Positions 24,691 through 33,612 of a DNA stretch of 64,000 nucleotides are shown here, piece after piece (position 1 is the first letter of the stretch; the number at the start of each line of letters is the position of its first letter). The translations under genes were made by a program, and so were the position numbers. The DNA lies in contig JBFXAJ010000003.1 in the NCBI GenBank assembly GCA_050184415.1, positions 124,001-188,000 on the forward strand. The letters are read 5' to 3'. Under the pieces are notes generated by a model, which saw nothing but the letters and a program-made list of their open reading frames with translations, made no database searches and had not been told where the DNA came from. This DNA comes from JADLGL01 sp050184415. Its GTDB lineage: Bacteria > Pseudomonadota > Alphaproteobacteria > Rhizobiales > Kaistiaceae.

Positions 24691-26986
24691 TCGAGTCGCC
24701 GGGCTTGGTGCCGAGGCCGCCATGTCCGCCTGCGACCACGACCACGAACTGGCGGCCGTCATCGGTCGCGTAGCTCATCGGCGTCGCGTGACCGCCTGCG
24801 GGCAGCCGGTCGCGCCACAACTCTTCGCCGGTGGTGAGGTCGAAGGCGCGGACATAATAGTCGAGCGATCCGCTCATGAAGACGACGCCGCCGGCCGTCG
24901 CCAGCGGCCCGCCGAGATCGGGCACGCCGAGCTCGAACGGAAGCGGGATCGGCGACAGGTCGCGCACCGTGCCGTTGATGTGCTCCCATACGATTTCGCC
25001 GGTACGGAGATCGGCGCCCGCGACAAAACCCCAGGGCGGCGCCTGGCAGGGAATGCCGATCGGCGACAGGAAGGTCTGGATGTCCACGGCATAGGGCGCG
25101 CCGAAATTCTCGTTGGTCGGGTCTTCCGCGGAGGAAATCACGTCGGTGGCGTCGTCCGGCCGCGGCACGAGGCGGATCGTGAAGGCGAGATAGGACGGCG
25201 TTCCGAACATCACCTGGCGGATCGGATCGACCGCCACCGCGCCCCAGTTGAAGACGCCGAAATTGCCGGGATGCTGCAGGGTGCCGTTGGTCGATGGCGG
25301 CGTGTAGCGCCCCTCATAGTCGAGCTGGTGGAAGCGGATGCGGCAGGCGATCTGGTCGAAGATCGTCACGCCCCACATGTCCCGCTCCTCGACCGGCTCG
25401 GGCATGAAGGTAAGCTGCGAGACCGGCTGGGTCGGCGCCGTGAAGTCGCCTTCGACCGCGCCCTGCGGCGCCGGCATTTCGGTCACCGGGTGGATCGGCA
25501 GGCCGGTGCGGCGGTCGAGGACGTAGACGTCCCCCTGCTTGGTCGCCTGGACCAGCGCCGGCACCAGCTCGCCGCCGATGTCGAGGTCGACCAGCACCGG
25601 CTGCGCCGGCACGTCCATGTCCCAGAGGTCGTGATGCACGGTCTGGAACACCCAGACCAGCGTGCCGGTCGCGATGTCGAGCGCGATCACGGAGGCCGAG
25701 AAGCGCTCCGTCTCGGGCGTCCGCTCCGCGCCATACTGGTCGGGCGGCGTGTTGCCGACGGGGGCGAAGAGGAGCCCGAGGGCTTCGTCCGCTGACATCA
25801 CCGACCAGACATTGGGGGAGTTCGCCGTGTAGGTCTCGCCCGGGGCGATCGGCGCGGTGTCGTCGGGATTGCCGGTATCGAAGTTCCAGATCAGCGCGCC
25901 GGTCGCGACGTCGAACGCGCGGATGACGCCGGAACCGGACGCGACCGACACATTGTCCGGCACCGACCCGCCGACGATCACGAAATTGCCGGCGACGAGG
26001 GCCGGCGACGACAGAAAATAGAGGCCGGTATCGCGGTTCGGCTGGCCGGCCCAGAGGTCCACGGTGCCGTCGGCGCCGAACCCGGCGCACGCGGCACCGG
26101 TGAGCGCGTCGAGCGCGACCAGCCTGGCGTCGGCGGTGGTCAGGAAGATGCGCGCGGAACACGCGCCGCCCACGGCCGCCGGGTCGGCATGATAGGAGAC
26201 GCCGCGGCAGACCTGGTGCCGCTCGAGGACGTCCTCGGAGACGGCCGGGTCGAAGCGCCAGACTTCGGTGCCGGTCGTAGCATCGAGCGCGAACACGACC
26301 TGTCGGGGCGTGCAGAGATAGAGGAGGCCGCCGACCTTGAGCGGCGTGACCTGGTAGGCGGCGGGGCCGCCGCGCTCGCCGATCTCGCCGGTGTTGAACT
26401 CCCACGCGATCTCGAGCTGGTCGACATTCGCCGTCGTGATCTCAGCCAGCGGCGAATAGCGGTTGCCGGCCGTGGTGCGGCCATAGGCCGGCCAGTCGCC
26501 GTCGGCCACCGGCGTTGCGCCGGCAATCGTTGTCGTTTCGCCGACGGCCGCCGTGGCCAGCGTTCCGCGGGTGTCATAGGGGCGCACCAGAAGGATGGCG
26601 AACGCGGCGACGATGAAGGCGACGCCGAGCGAGAGCGGCAGGACCGCGGCCGCAAGCGACCGGCCGTTCCGCCGCACCAGGCCGCGGCGCACCCAGGGCG
26701 TCAGCAGCCAGAGGCCGAGGAGGACCAGCACGCCGCCGCGCGGCACGAGCTGCCACCAGTCGAACCCGACCTCGATGATCGACCACGCCAGGGTCGCGAG
26801 GACCACGACGCCGTAGACGACCAGGCCGGCCGAGAGCCGCATCAGCAGGAGGACGCCGCTGAGGACAAGGCCGGCCCCGATGATCGCATAGGCCGGCGTC
26901 CCGCCGAGCGTCAGGAGCCATATCCCGCCCCCGCCGACCGCGAGACCGACGAGAAGGACGAGCAAACCGGAAATCGTGACGGCCAT
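24659..26986 (-). CDS. Membrane-bound PQQ dehydrogenase (glucose/quinate/shikimate family)
   Basis: A 775-residue quinoprotein of the Gcd/QuiA family. The first about 130 residues hold four or five membrane helices, the quinone-reducing anchor. The PQQ propeller follows from GDWPAYGRTTAGNRYSPL, with HHDLWDMDVPAQP carrying the catalytic Asp and a C-terminal GGHGGLGTKPGDSIIAYALP. It oxidises an aldose or a quinate-like substrate at the periplasmic face and feeds electrons to ubiquinone. GGGAGG lies 6 bases before the ATG. It is convergent with ctaG. The exact substrate cannot be read from the sequence. Confidence 0.86.
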   Translation of the reverse strand: MAVTISGLLVLLVGLAVGGGGIWLLTLGGTPAYAIIGAGLVLSGVLLLMRLSAGLVVYGVVVLATLAWSIIEVGFDWWQLVPRGGVLVLLGLWLLTPWVRRGLVRRNGRSLAAAVLPLSLGVAFIVAAFAILLVRPYDTRGTLATAAVGETTTIAGATPVADGDWPAYGRTTAGNRYSPLAEITTANVDQLEIAWEFNTGEIGERGGPAAYQVTPLKVGGLLYLCTPRQVVFALDATTGTEVWRFDPAVSEDVLERHQVCRGVSYHADPAAVGGACSARIFLTTADARLVALDALTGAACAGFGADGTVDLWAGQPNRDTGLYFLSSPALVAGNFVIVGGSVPDNVSVASGSGVIRAFDVATGALIWNFDTGNPDDTAPIAPGETYTANSPNVWSVMSADEALGLLFAPVGNTPPDQYGAERTPETERFSASVIALDIATGTLVWVFQTVHHDLWDMDVPAQPVLVDLDIGGELVPALVQATKQGDVYVLDRRTGLPIHPVTEMPAPQGAVEGDFTAPTQPVSQLTFMPEPVEERDMWGVTIFDQIACRIRFHQLDYEGRYTPPSTNGTLQHPGNFGVFNWGAVAVDPIRQVMFGTPSYLAFTIRLVPRPDDATDVISSAEDPTNENFGAPYAVDIQTFLSPIGIPCQAPPWGFVAGADLRTGEIVWEHINGTVRDLSPIPLPFELGVPDLGGPLATAGGVVFMSGSLDYYVRAFDLTTGEELWRDRLPAGGHATPMSYATDDGRQFVVVVAGGHGGLGTKPGDSIIAYALPRPD

Positions 26987-27288
26987 AATCAGCCTCCCGA
27001 CTTCCGGAACGTTGGCAATCCGCCAATCGTTCCCGGCGTTCCTGTCGCGAGCCCTGTCAAGTCCGCCCGGTGTGGCGTTAGGCTCGCCGATCCGTCATCG
27101 GGGACGAGTTGCAGTCGGCGGAAGGCCAGCTAGAGTGCGCGCCGCAAGCGTGGCGGCACGGCGAATGGCTGGGAGCGGGGCCTTCCGGTGAGGGGAGGCG
27201 CCTATCCGTGCTGGTGATGGCCCGGCAGGCGCGCGGACGGAGCAACCGTCCGGATATGACGTTTGACAGGTTTTGCAGGTCCTGACGC
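26987..27288. promoter_or_regulatory. Divergent promoter region, no gene seen
   Basis: A 302-base gap between the PQQ dehydrogenase and the membrane protein at 27289. No supported open reading frame was seen. A perfect -35-like TTGACA occurs at 27263-27268 but lies too close to the next start codon to serve it normally. Confidence 0.3.
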
Positions 27289-28032
27289 ATGGTCATCATT
27301 GTCCTGTCGGTCATTCTTGCGCTCAGCAGCGCTCTATTTCTTTACATCCACCATCTTACCCATCAGGAATTCCTGCTCCATCTCGCCGCGATCCCGCTGG
27401 AAATCATGGTGGGCGCGCTGATCGTCGATGCCTATCTTGGCCGTCGCGAGCGGGCGCGGCGCTTCCAGCAGTTGAGCTACATCAAGGGCTTCCTGTTCAG
27501 GACGGAGATGAAGAACCTCTTCGTCAACAATTTCCGCCTGCTGCAGAACGAGAATCTGAAGCTGAACTACCTGAAGGACTGCGACGAGGAAGAACTTCGC
27601 AAGATCCGCGCCGACTTCGGCGAACTGAGCTATCGCAGCGGCGCCGACAAGGACACGATCGTCGATCAGTACGTCGGAAGCGTCAATGTTTTCCGCTACT
27701 TCATGGAGTGGTCGATCCACAACGACGCGGACGGCACCTTCCGCAGCATGATCTTCCTCCTGCATTTCGTGCAGGACGTGAAGACCTTCCGCGAGCTCCA
27801 TCCCGAGCGGTCGGTAGCCGACGAAGGCTATGACGACGATCTGCGGGAACGGGTGGAGAAGGTCCTTCGGGACAACGTGGTCAGCTTCCTCGACTACGCC
27901 ATCGAGCTCAGGCGCGATCGCCCGCACGAGTTCGAGCATCTGATGGAAGACTACATCGCCACCGAAGCGCGGTTCCACCGCCAGGAGACGATGGACCGCG
28001 GGGCAGGCGCGGCGCGGCTCGCGGTCGGCTGA
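27289..28032 (+). CDS. Uncharacterised membrane-anchored cytoplasmic protein
   Basis: A 247-residue protein of unknown function. Residues 1-19 and about 30-46 are hydrophobic helices (VIIVLSVILALSSALFLYI and HLAAIPLEIMVGALIVDAYL). The remaining 200 residues are soluble, helical and highly charged, including FLFRTEMKNLFVNNFRLLQ and DNVVSFLDYAIELRRDRP. It stands alone: divergent from the PQQ dehydrogenase and 120 bases before nasT. No catalytic motif was recognised. It could be a membrane-tethered signalling or scaffold protein, but nothing in the sequence proves this. Confidence 0.65.
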   Translation: MVIIVLSVILALSSALFLYIHHLTHQEFLLHLAAIPLEIMVGALIVDAYLGRRERARRFQQLSYIKGFLFRTEMKNLFVNNFRLLQNENLKLNYLKDCDEEELRKIRADFGELSYRSGADKDTIVDQYVGSVNVFRYFMEWSIHNDADGTFRSMIFLLHFVQDVKTFRELHPERSVADEGYDDDLRERVEKVLRDNVVSFLDYAIELRRDRPHEFEHLMEDYIATEARFHRQETMDRGAGAARLAVG

Positions 28033-28152
28033 TCGCCGCGGCAATCGGCGAACTCACTTCGGCAATCGATGCGCGGCGTTGCCGCACTCCCGCCGGCCCA
28101 TGGCAGCATGCTTCTTGCATCGATCGCGAGAGGCCCGTTGCCCAAGGATCGC

Positions 28153-28743
28153 ATGACCCCACATCCGCTTCGCGTCGCCGTCATCGAGGAAAACACTCTC
28201 CGCGCGGCCATCCTCGTGGAAGGACTCCGCGAGGGCGGGATCACCCAGGTCGAGGTCATCGCCTCGACCGACGGCCTGCTCCGCCGCCTGACGGCGATCG
28301 ACCCCGAGGTCATCATTATCGGCCTCGAGAACCCGAGCCGCGACGTCCTCGAGCAGATGTTCCAGGTGTCGAAGGTGGTGTCGCGGCCGGTGGCGATGTT
28401 CGTCGACCAGACCGAGAGCGACATGATCGCGGCCGCCGTGAATGCCGGCGTGTCGGCCTATGTCGTCGACGGCCTTCGCAAGGAGCGGGTCAAGGCGATC
28501 GTCGAGACCGCCATCAGCCGGTTCAACGCCTTCGACCGCCTCCAGCGCGAGCTCGACGCCGCCCGGACCGAGCTCGCCGGCCGCAAGGTCATCGAACGCG
28601 CCAAGGGCATCCTGATGCGCCAGAAGCGGATCGGCGAGGAGGAGGCGTACGAGCTCCTCCGCCATGCCGCGATGAACGAGAAACGGAAGGTGGCCGACAT
28701 CGCCCAGAGCGTCGTCACCGCAGCGTCGCTCCTGGAGAAATGA
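28153..28743 (+). CDS. nasT: NasT-type ANTAR antiterminator with degenerate receiver domain
   Basis: A 196-residue protein with an N-terminal receiver-like domain (1-120) and a C-terminal ANTAR RNA-binding domain (about 125-190: RKVIERAKGILMRQ, EEEAYELLRHAAMNEKRKVADIA). NasT lets RNA polymerase read through leader terminators of nitrate/nitrite genes when freed from NasS. The usual phospho-acceptor segment (IDLENPSRD in relatives) reads IGLENPSRD here, so the Asp is replaced by Gly. The acidic pocket reads EEN instead of DEN. Control through NasS sequestration does not require phosphorylation. ATG 28153 follows AAGGA. It overlaps nasS by ATGA. Confidence 0.85.
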   Translation: MTPHPLRVAVIEENTLRAAILVEGLREGGITQVEVIASTDGLLRRLTAIDPEVIIIGLENPSRDVLEQMFQVSKVVSRPVAMFVDQTESDMIAAAVNAGVSAYVVDGLRKERVKAIVETAISRFNAFDRLQRELDAARTELAGRKVIERAKGILMRQKRIGEEEAYELLRHAAMNEKRKVADIAQSVVTAASLLEK

Positions 28744-30068
28744 TGTTGACCACGGACACGCGCCCGCCGACGCTCGACGAAGGCCGGGGCTCGACCGCCT
28801 CCGTCGCCCGGCGCCCCCCGCAGCGCCTCATCCGCGCCGGCTTCATCCCGCTGGTCGACATGGCCGTCCTCGTCGCGGCGGCCGAGCAGGGCTTTGCCGA
28901 CCGCGAGGGGATCAGCATCGAGCTGGTCCGCGACGTGTCGTGGTCCAACATCCGCGATCGCCTCGCCTTCCGCCAGTTCGACGTGGCTCACGCCCTTAGC
29001 CCGATGCCGATCGCCTCGCAGCTCGGCATCGGCTCCAATCCCTACGCGTCCTTCACGCCGTTCGCCCTTGGCCGCGGCGGCAACGCCATCACGCTTTCGA
29101 TCGCGCTCTACCGCGACATGGCGGCGCTCGCGGGCCTGACCGGCCACGAGGACGCGCTCGGAAACGCCCGCGCGCTGAAGGCAATCATCGATCGACGGGC
29201 TGCGAATGGCGAGAAACCGCTCGTGTTCGGAATGACCTACCCGTTCTCGTCGCACAATTACGAGTTCCGCTTCTTCATGGCGGCGGGCGGCATCGACCCC
29301 GACCACGACGTGGTCATGACCGTCGTGCCGCCGCCGATGACGGCGGACGCGATGGCCGCGGGCGCGATCGACGGCTTTTGCGTCAACGCGCCGTGGAACC
29401 TGATCGCGGTCGAGCGCGGCGTCGGCCGCGTCGTCGCGACCAAGCGCGACATCTGGCCGTCGGCGCCCGAGAAGGTCCTCGCGGTCCGCCCCGACTGGGC
29501 CGACGCCCATCCCGAAGAGCTGTCGCGCCTCATCGTCGCCCTCGATGCCGCCGCGCGCTGGTGCGACGACCCCGCCAACCGCGGCGCCCTCGCCGATCTC
29601 CTCGCCGACCCCGCCTATGTCGGCGTCTCCGCCGACCTCTTCCGCAATCTCCTTGCCGGCCGGTTCCAGGTCGATCCGGACGGCACGGCGCGCGAGATTC
29701 CGGAGTACCTCATCTTCCACCGCGAGACGGCGAATTTTCCGTGGGTCAGCCAGGCCGAGTGGGTCTACAGCCAGATGGTGCGCTGGGGTCAGGCGGCTTT
29801 CTCGGATGCAGGACGCGCCGCCGTCGCGGCCGCCTACCGGCCGGACCTCTACCGCGCCGCGCTCGGCGCGGGCCCGGCGATCCCGCTGGAGTCGAGCAAG
29901 ATCGAAGGCAACGCCGCCGGGGCGAGCGTGGCCTCAAGCTCAGGTCCGGTGGCGCTTGCGGCTGACGCGTTCATCGACGGTCGGAGCTTCGATCCCGATG
30001 CGATCCCGGACTATCTCGAAGGCTTTGCCATCCGCCACCGGGACGGGCCCGCGCCCGCTTCGGACTGA
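28740..30068 (+). CDS. nasS: NasS-type nitrate/nitrite sensor (NrtA/CmpA-like)
   Basis: A 442-residue protein of the NrtA/CmpA nitrate-binding family without signal peptide or lipobox, hence cytoplasmic. It begins with a disordered leader, then LIRAGFIPLVDMAVLVAAAEQGF, FDVAHALSPMPIA, TYPFSSHNYEFRFFMAAGGIDP and FCVNAPWN, all typical of the family. It is predicted to bind nitrate or nitrite and to hold or release NasT, its translationally coupled partner. Gene order is nasT-nasS, the reverse of the often-seen nasS-nasT. The stop lies 3 bases from the convergent propeller gene. Confidence 0.85.
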   Translation: MMLTTDTRPPTLDEGRGSTASVARRPPQRLIRAGFIPLVDMAVLVAAAEQGFADREGISIELVRDVSWSNIRDRLAFRQFDVAHALSPMPIASQLGIGSNPYASFTPFALGRGGNAITLSIALYRDMAALAGLTGHEDALGNARALKAIIDRRAANGEKPLVFGMTYPFSSHNYEFRFFMAAGGIDPDHDVVMTVVPPPMTADAMAAGAIDGFCVNAPWNLIAVERGVGRVVATKRDIWPSAPEKVLAVRPDWADAHPEELSRLIVALDAAARWCDDPANRGALADLLADPAYVGVSADLFRNLLAGRFQVDPDGTAREIPEYLIFHRETANFPWVSQAEWVYSQMVRWGQAAFSDAGRAAVAAAYRPDLYRAALGAGPAIPLESSKIEGNAAGASVASSSGPVALAADAFIDGRSFDPDAIPDYLEGFAIRHRDGPAPASD

Positions 30069-30071
30069 CCG

Positions 30072-31084
30072 TCAGAGTCCGATGACCGCGACCTCGCCGG
30101 TGCCGGCATCGGCATGGAACCGCAGGACCGCAAGGCTCTCGCCATCCGGCAGCCAGGCGATCGACCGCCATTCCGTGGTGGTCGGGATGCTGGCCACGAC
30201 CTCGTCGGTCGCGAGCGACCAGACGATGACAGCGGAAGTGGTCCGCCCCCATTCCTGCGGAGAGTCGAATGAGGCGGCGAGATAGCGGCCGTCCGGGCTG
30301 AAGGACAGCTCCGGCAGGATCTGCCGGCCGAGCCGCCAGGCGGCGAGCGGCGCCGTCAGGAGCCGCCCCGACCAGCTCGGGAAGGCCGCATCGGCGATGC
30401 GGATGGCGACGACGCCGCTGTCGCGCGCGGTCTCGACGTGCTGGGCGATCAGCGTTCCGTCCGTTGAGATCGCGGCGGCAATGCCGTTGGTGAAGATCGG
30501 AGCGGCCGCGGCGCCGCTAGCCTCACCGACCTGCGTGGCGTCCGGAAGGGCGTAGACCTGCGCCACGCCGGACAGCGGCCGCTCGAAGCTGCCTGCGCCG
30601 CGGTCGACCAAGAGCCGATCCGGCCCGTCGAAGCCGACGAAACCCGCGGAGAGGACGTCGACCGACGCGACCTCGCTGCCGGTCGCGCGGTCGATGACGC
30701 TGATCGGCCCGTTCAGTCGGGTGGCGGCGATCCGCGTTCCGTCCGCCGACAAGGCCGCCTTCATCCAGTTGGCATCGGGGGGAAGGTCGGCGAGCGTCAC
30801 CTCCGACGCGATGTCGCGGTCGGGGCCGAGGGTGACGAGCCGCTGCGGAGCCGCCGGCTCGGGGCCGAGCCCGCGCAGGGCGACGACAAGCGAGCCGTCA
30901 GGCTCCGCGATCAGCACTTCCGGCAGCGCTCCGTCGAAGCGCTCGACGATCTGGCATTTACGAGACGAATCAGCGTGTCGGCGGGTCCGCACGGGTGGAA
31001 GAGGCCGGCTCCCGCACCGTAACCCACTGCACCGACCGCGATGACGATCACCGCGATCACCGCCCAGAAGATGGCTCTGCGCAT
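30072..31084 (-). pseudogene. Beta-propeller (WD40-like) membrane protein, apparently frameshifted
   Basis: A good start exists at ATG 31084 with GGAGAG 5 bases upstream. It encodes a membrane anchor (RRAIFWAVIAVIVIAVGAVG) and a following segment to about codon 40, then reaches a stop at 30911-30913. The rest of the protein lies in another frame and ends at 30072. It has WD40-like blades such as ALSADGTRIAATRL, LSFSPDGRYLAASFDS and IAWLPDGESLAVLRF. The switch falls around 30950-30970 (after ADTLIR, before KCQIVERFDG). A one- or two-base indel would restore one protein of about 335 residues. The cause may be a true mutation or a sequencing error; a short start inside the second frame (GTG near 30915) cannot be excluded. 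Confidence 0.6.
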
Positions 31085-31174
31085 CGTGTCTCTCCGCTTC
31101 CCGCCATCTCAGAGGAAGATTGTGACAGCCGTTCGGCTCCCGCGCGACGTCGGACGGCGTCAATCGGACTTGAC

Positions 31175-31195
31175 GTGACACCATCGTGGTGTCAC
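31175..31195. promoter_or_regulatory. Palindromic operator upstream of the ribbon-helix-helix gene
   Basis: Perfect inverted repeat GTGACACCA-TCG-TGGTGTCAC with 9-base arms, ending 10 bases before the start codon of the RHH protein. A further 10-base palindrome ATGACGTCAT (31198-31207) overlaps that start codon. The half-site GACACCAT recurs twice in the next intergenic gap. This strongly suggests autoregulation by the RHH protein encoded next. Confidence 0.7.
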
Positions 31196-31205
31196 ATATG
31201 ACGTC

Positions 31206-31721
31206 ATGAACCTGACCCACTACGTTTCCGACCTTCGCCAACAGCTTGCCACCGCCGCTGAAGCGGGTGGCGAGGACGCCATCGCCGTCGCCGAGAGGTT
31301 GTCGGCGGCGCTCGAGCCGGCGACCCGGCTCGTGCTCCTCGACGCCCTGTCCGCGGCGGCCTCCGAGATCACCCGCGAGCTTGCGCCGGGCTCGGTCGAC
31401 ATCCGCCTCCGGGGCCGCGAGATCGAGTTCGTCGTCAGCGCGCCCGCGCCGCCGGCCCCAGCGGCACCTGAGCCTCCGCCCGCCCCGGAAACCGTTGCTG
31501 TCCCTGGCGGCGAGACGGAAGAAGGCGGGACGACCCGGACCACGCTTCGCCTCCCTGACCAGCTCAAGCAGCGGGTCGAAGAGGCCGCCGGCCGCGACGG
31601 GCTGTCGGTCAATTCCTGGCTTATCCGTGCGATCTCGGCGGCGCTGCTGCCGCAGACCCGCGGGGCCACACGAACCGAAACAAGCGGCGGCGGCTCCAGC
31701 TTCACCGGCTGGGTTCGCTAG
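31206..31721 (+). CDS. HicB/Arc-like ribbon-helix-helix regulator
   Basis: A 171-residue protein. The N-terminal about 85 residues are a helical region followed by a beta segment (SVDIRLRGREIEFVV). A proline-rich linker (about 80-100) leads to a C-terminal ribbon-helix-helix domain: TTLRLPDQLKQRVEEAAGRD then SVNSWLIRAIS, the HicB-family DNA-binding signature. No HicA toxin gene is adjacent, so it is more likely a local repressor than an antitoxin. The operators at 31175 and 31727 flank it. It starts the RHH / DUF4097 / ABC transporter operon, an arrangement I associate mainly with actinobacteria. No Shine-Dalgarno site is visible because palindromes fill the leader. Confidence 0.75.
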   Translation: MNLTHYVSDLRQQLATAAEAGGEDAIAVAERLSAALEPATRLVLLDALSAAASEITRELAPGSVDIRLRGREIEFVVSAPAPPAPAAPEPPPAPETVAVPGGETEEGGTTRTTLRLPDQLKQRVEEAAGRDGLSVNSWLIRAISAALLPQTRGATRTETSGGGSSFTGWVR

Positions 31722-31726
31722 CTGCC

Positions 31727-31745
31727 GACACCATGTGACACCATC
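31727..31745. promoter_or_regulatory. Direct repeat of the RHH half-site
   Basis: Two copies of GACACCAT begin at 31727 and 31737, exactly 10 bases (one helical turn) apart, in the 59-base gap between the RHH gene and the DUF4097 gene. The half-site is the same as in the palindrome at 31175-31195. This spacing is typical of tandem ribbon-helix-helix binding sites. Confidence 0.6.
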
Positions 31746-31780
31746 CGGCGCCATGCTGACGCCAGTTTGAGGACACCAAG

Positions 31781-32659
31781 ATGCCAACCTTCCCCACGCC
31801 GCGACCGATCCTGGTCGCGATCGACATGGCTATTGCCGACGTTACCCTGGTCGCCACCGAGCGCGCCGAAACGACGGTCGACATCCGGCCCAGCCGCGCC
31901 GCCAAGCTCGGCGACGTCCGCGCCGCCGATCAGACCGCGGTCGATTTCGTCAACGATCGGCTCACCATCCGCGGGCCGAAGCCGCGCCTTCTCGGCATAG
32001 GGATCGGCCGCCGCGAGGCCGTCGACGTCACCATCGCCGTCCCGTCGGGATCGCAGCTCGACGTCGACATCTGGGCCGGTAGCCTCCGCGCCGAAGGCCG
32101 GCTCGGCAAATGCCGGGTCAAGCTCGGCGACGGCAACATCGTGCTCGGCGACGTCGCCGCGCTCATCGCCGAGACCGGCCGCGGCGACGTCGATGCCGGC
32201 GAGATTTCCGACCGCTCCGACATCAACACCGGCATGGGCGCGATCCGCATTCGGGCCGTCCGGCGCGCGGCCGCGATCAAGAACTCCTTCGGCGCCATCG
32301 AGATCGGCGGCGTCGAGGGCGAGGTCCGCATCAGCGCGGCGAGCGGCAACATCACCCTCGGCGAGACCCGCGGCAACGTCGTGGTGAAGACCGCCTATGG
32401 CGACGTCCGCGTCGCGGACGTCGTCGGCGGCCAGATCCAGCTCGATACCGCCTATGGCCAGGCCGAGATCGGCATCCATGACGGCACCGCCGCCTGGCTC
32501 GACGCGCACACCAGCTATGGCCGCGTCCTCAACATGCTCGGCCCGCATGACGGCTCGCCGTCGGGCGAGACCGCCGAGATCCGCGCGCGCACGGCCTATG
32601 GCGACATCGCCATCCGCCGCGCCGTCACCACGCACACCAACGGCAGGAGGGTCGCATGA
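31781..32659 (+). CDS. DUF4097-family beta-strand repeat protein
   Basis: A 292-residue protein with no signal peptide, built of short beta repeats: DVDIWAGSLRAEGRL, DVDAGEISDRSDINTGMGAI, KTAYGDVRVADV, DTAYGQAEIG and HTSYGRVLN. The recurring YG(D/Q/R)V units are typical of the DUF4097 putative adhesin fold, a right-handed beta solenoid. Its role is unknown; in actinobacteria the family commonly accompanies a Drr-type ABC exporter, as here. Its stop overlaps the ATPase start (ATGA), so protein and exporter are made together. Confidence 0.78.
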   Translation: MPTFPTPRPILVAIDMAIADVTLVATERAETTVDIRPSRAAKLGDVRAADQTAVDFVNDRLTIRGPKPRLLGIGIGRREAVDVTIAVPSGSQLDVDIWAGSLRAEGRLGKCRVKLGDGNIVLGDVAALIAETGRGDVDAGEISDRSDINTGMGAIRIRAVRRAAAIKNSFGAIEIGGVEGEVRISAASGNITLGETRGNVVVKTAYGDVRVADVVGGQIQLDTAYGQAEIGIHDGTAAWLDAHTSYGRVLNMLGPHDGSPSGETAEIRARTAYGDIAIRRAVTTHTNGRRVA

Positions 32660-33612
32660 CCCGCATATCGGCCATCAAGGTCCGGGGCTTGCGCAAAGCC
32701 TTCGGCGACAAGGCCGTCCTCAACGGCATCGATCTCGACATCCCCGAGGGCAGCATCTTCGCCCTCCTCGGCCCGAACGGCGCCGGCAAGACGACAATGG
32801 TCCGTATCCTCTCCACGCTGATCGCGCCCGACGCTGGTGAGGCCAGTGTTGCCGGCCACGACGTGGTCAGGCACGCCGACCGCGTGCGCGCGGCTATCGG
32901 GGTGACGGGGCAGTTCGCTGCCGTGGAGCGGCTCCTGACCGGTCGGGAGAACCTTCTCCTGATGGGGGACCTCTACCACCTGCCGCGGAAGGACAGCCGC
33001 AAGCGCGCCGACGATCTCCTCGAGCGGTTCGAGCTGAAGGATGCCGCCGGGAAAACGCCCGATACCTATTCGGGCGGCATGCGCCGGCGGCTGGACCTCG
33101 CCATGACTTTGATGGGCAACCCGCGCATCGTCTTCCTCGACGAGCCGACGACCGGCCTCGACCCGCGGAGCCGCTTTGCGGTGTGGCAGATCGTGCGCGA
33201 CCTCGTCGCGAGCGGCGTCACCATCTTCCTGACCACGCAGTATCTCGAAGAAGCGGACCAGCTCGCCGACCGGATCGCCGTGCTCGACGGCGGCCGCATC
33301 GTCGCCGAGGGGACGTCGGCCGAGCTGAAGCGCCTTGTTCCCGGCGGCCACATCCGGCTGCAATTCGGCGATGAAGCGGAGCTCGAGGCCGCCGCCGGAA
33401 GTCTGGCCGGTGTCGCTCGCGACAACCAGGCGCTCGCGCTGCAGGTCCCGAGCGACGGCAGCGCGAGATCCCTCAAGGGGATGCTCGATGTGCTGGACCG
33501 CGCCGGCGTGTCGGTCGATGCGCTGTCGATCCATACCCCCGATCTCGACGACGTCTTCCTTGCTTTGACGGGCCGTCCGGCGGCGCCGGCCGAAAAGAAG
33601 GAGTCCGTGTGA
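32656..33612 (+). CDS. Drr-type ABC transporter ATPase (DrrA/ABC-2 exporter)
   Basis: A 318-residue ABC ATPase: Walker A GPNGAGKTT near residue 38, a YSGGMRRRLDLAM signature near 137, Walker B IVFLDEPTTGLDP near 155 and the switch His in LTTQYLEEADQLADRI. The C-terminal about 80 residues form the extra domain of daunorubicin-resistance (DrrA) type ATPases. It energises export of a drug, lipid or polymer by the permease encoded next. Substrate is unknown. It overlaps both neighbours in the operon. Confidence 0.9.
   Translation: MTRISAIKVRGLRKAFGDKAVLNGIDLDIPEGSIFALLGPNGAGKTTMVRILSTLIAPDAGEASVAGHDVVRHADRVRAAIGVTGQFAAVERLLTGRENLLLMGDLYHLPRKDSRKRADDLLERFELKDAAGKTPDTYSGGMRRRLDLAMTLMGNPRIVFLDEPTTGLDPRSRFAVWQIVRDLVASGVTIFLTTQYLEEADQLADRIAVLDGGRIVAEGTSAELKRLVPGGHIRLQFGDEAELEAAAGSLAGVARDNQALALQVPSDGSARSLKGMLDVLDRAGVSVDALSIHTPDLDDVFLALTGRPAAPAEKKESV

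Noticed and set aside
31206..31721. Toxin-antitoxin module suggested by the HicB-like domain
   Set aside because: No HicA-like toxin or other small toxin gene adjoins it; the next gene is a DUF4097 protein and the operon ends with an exporter.
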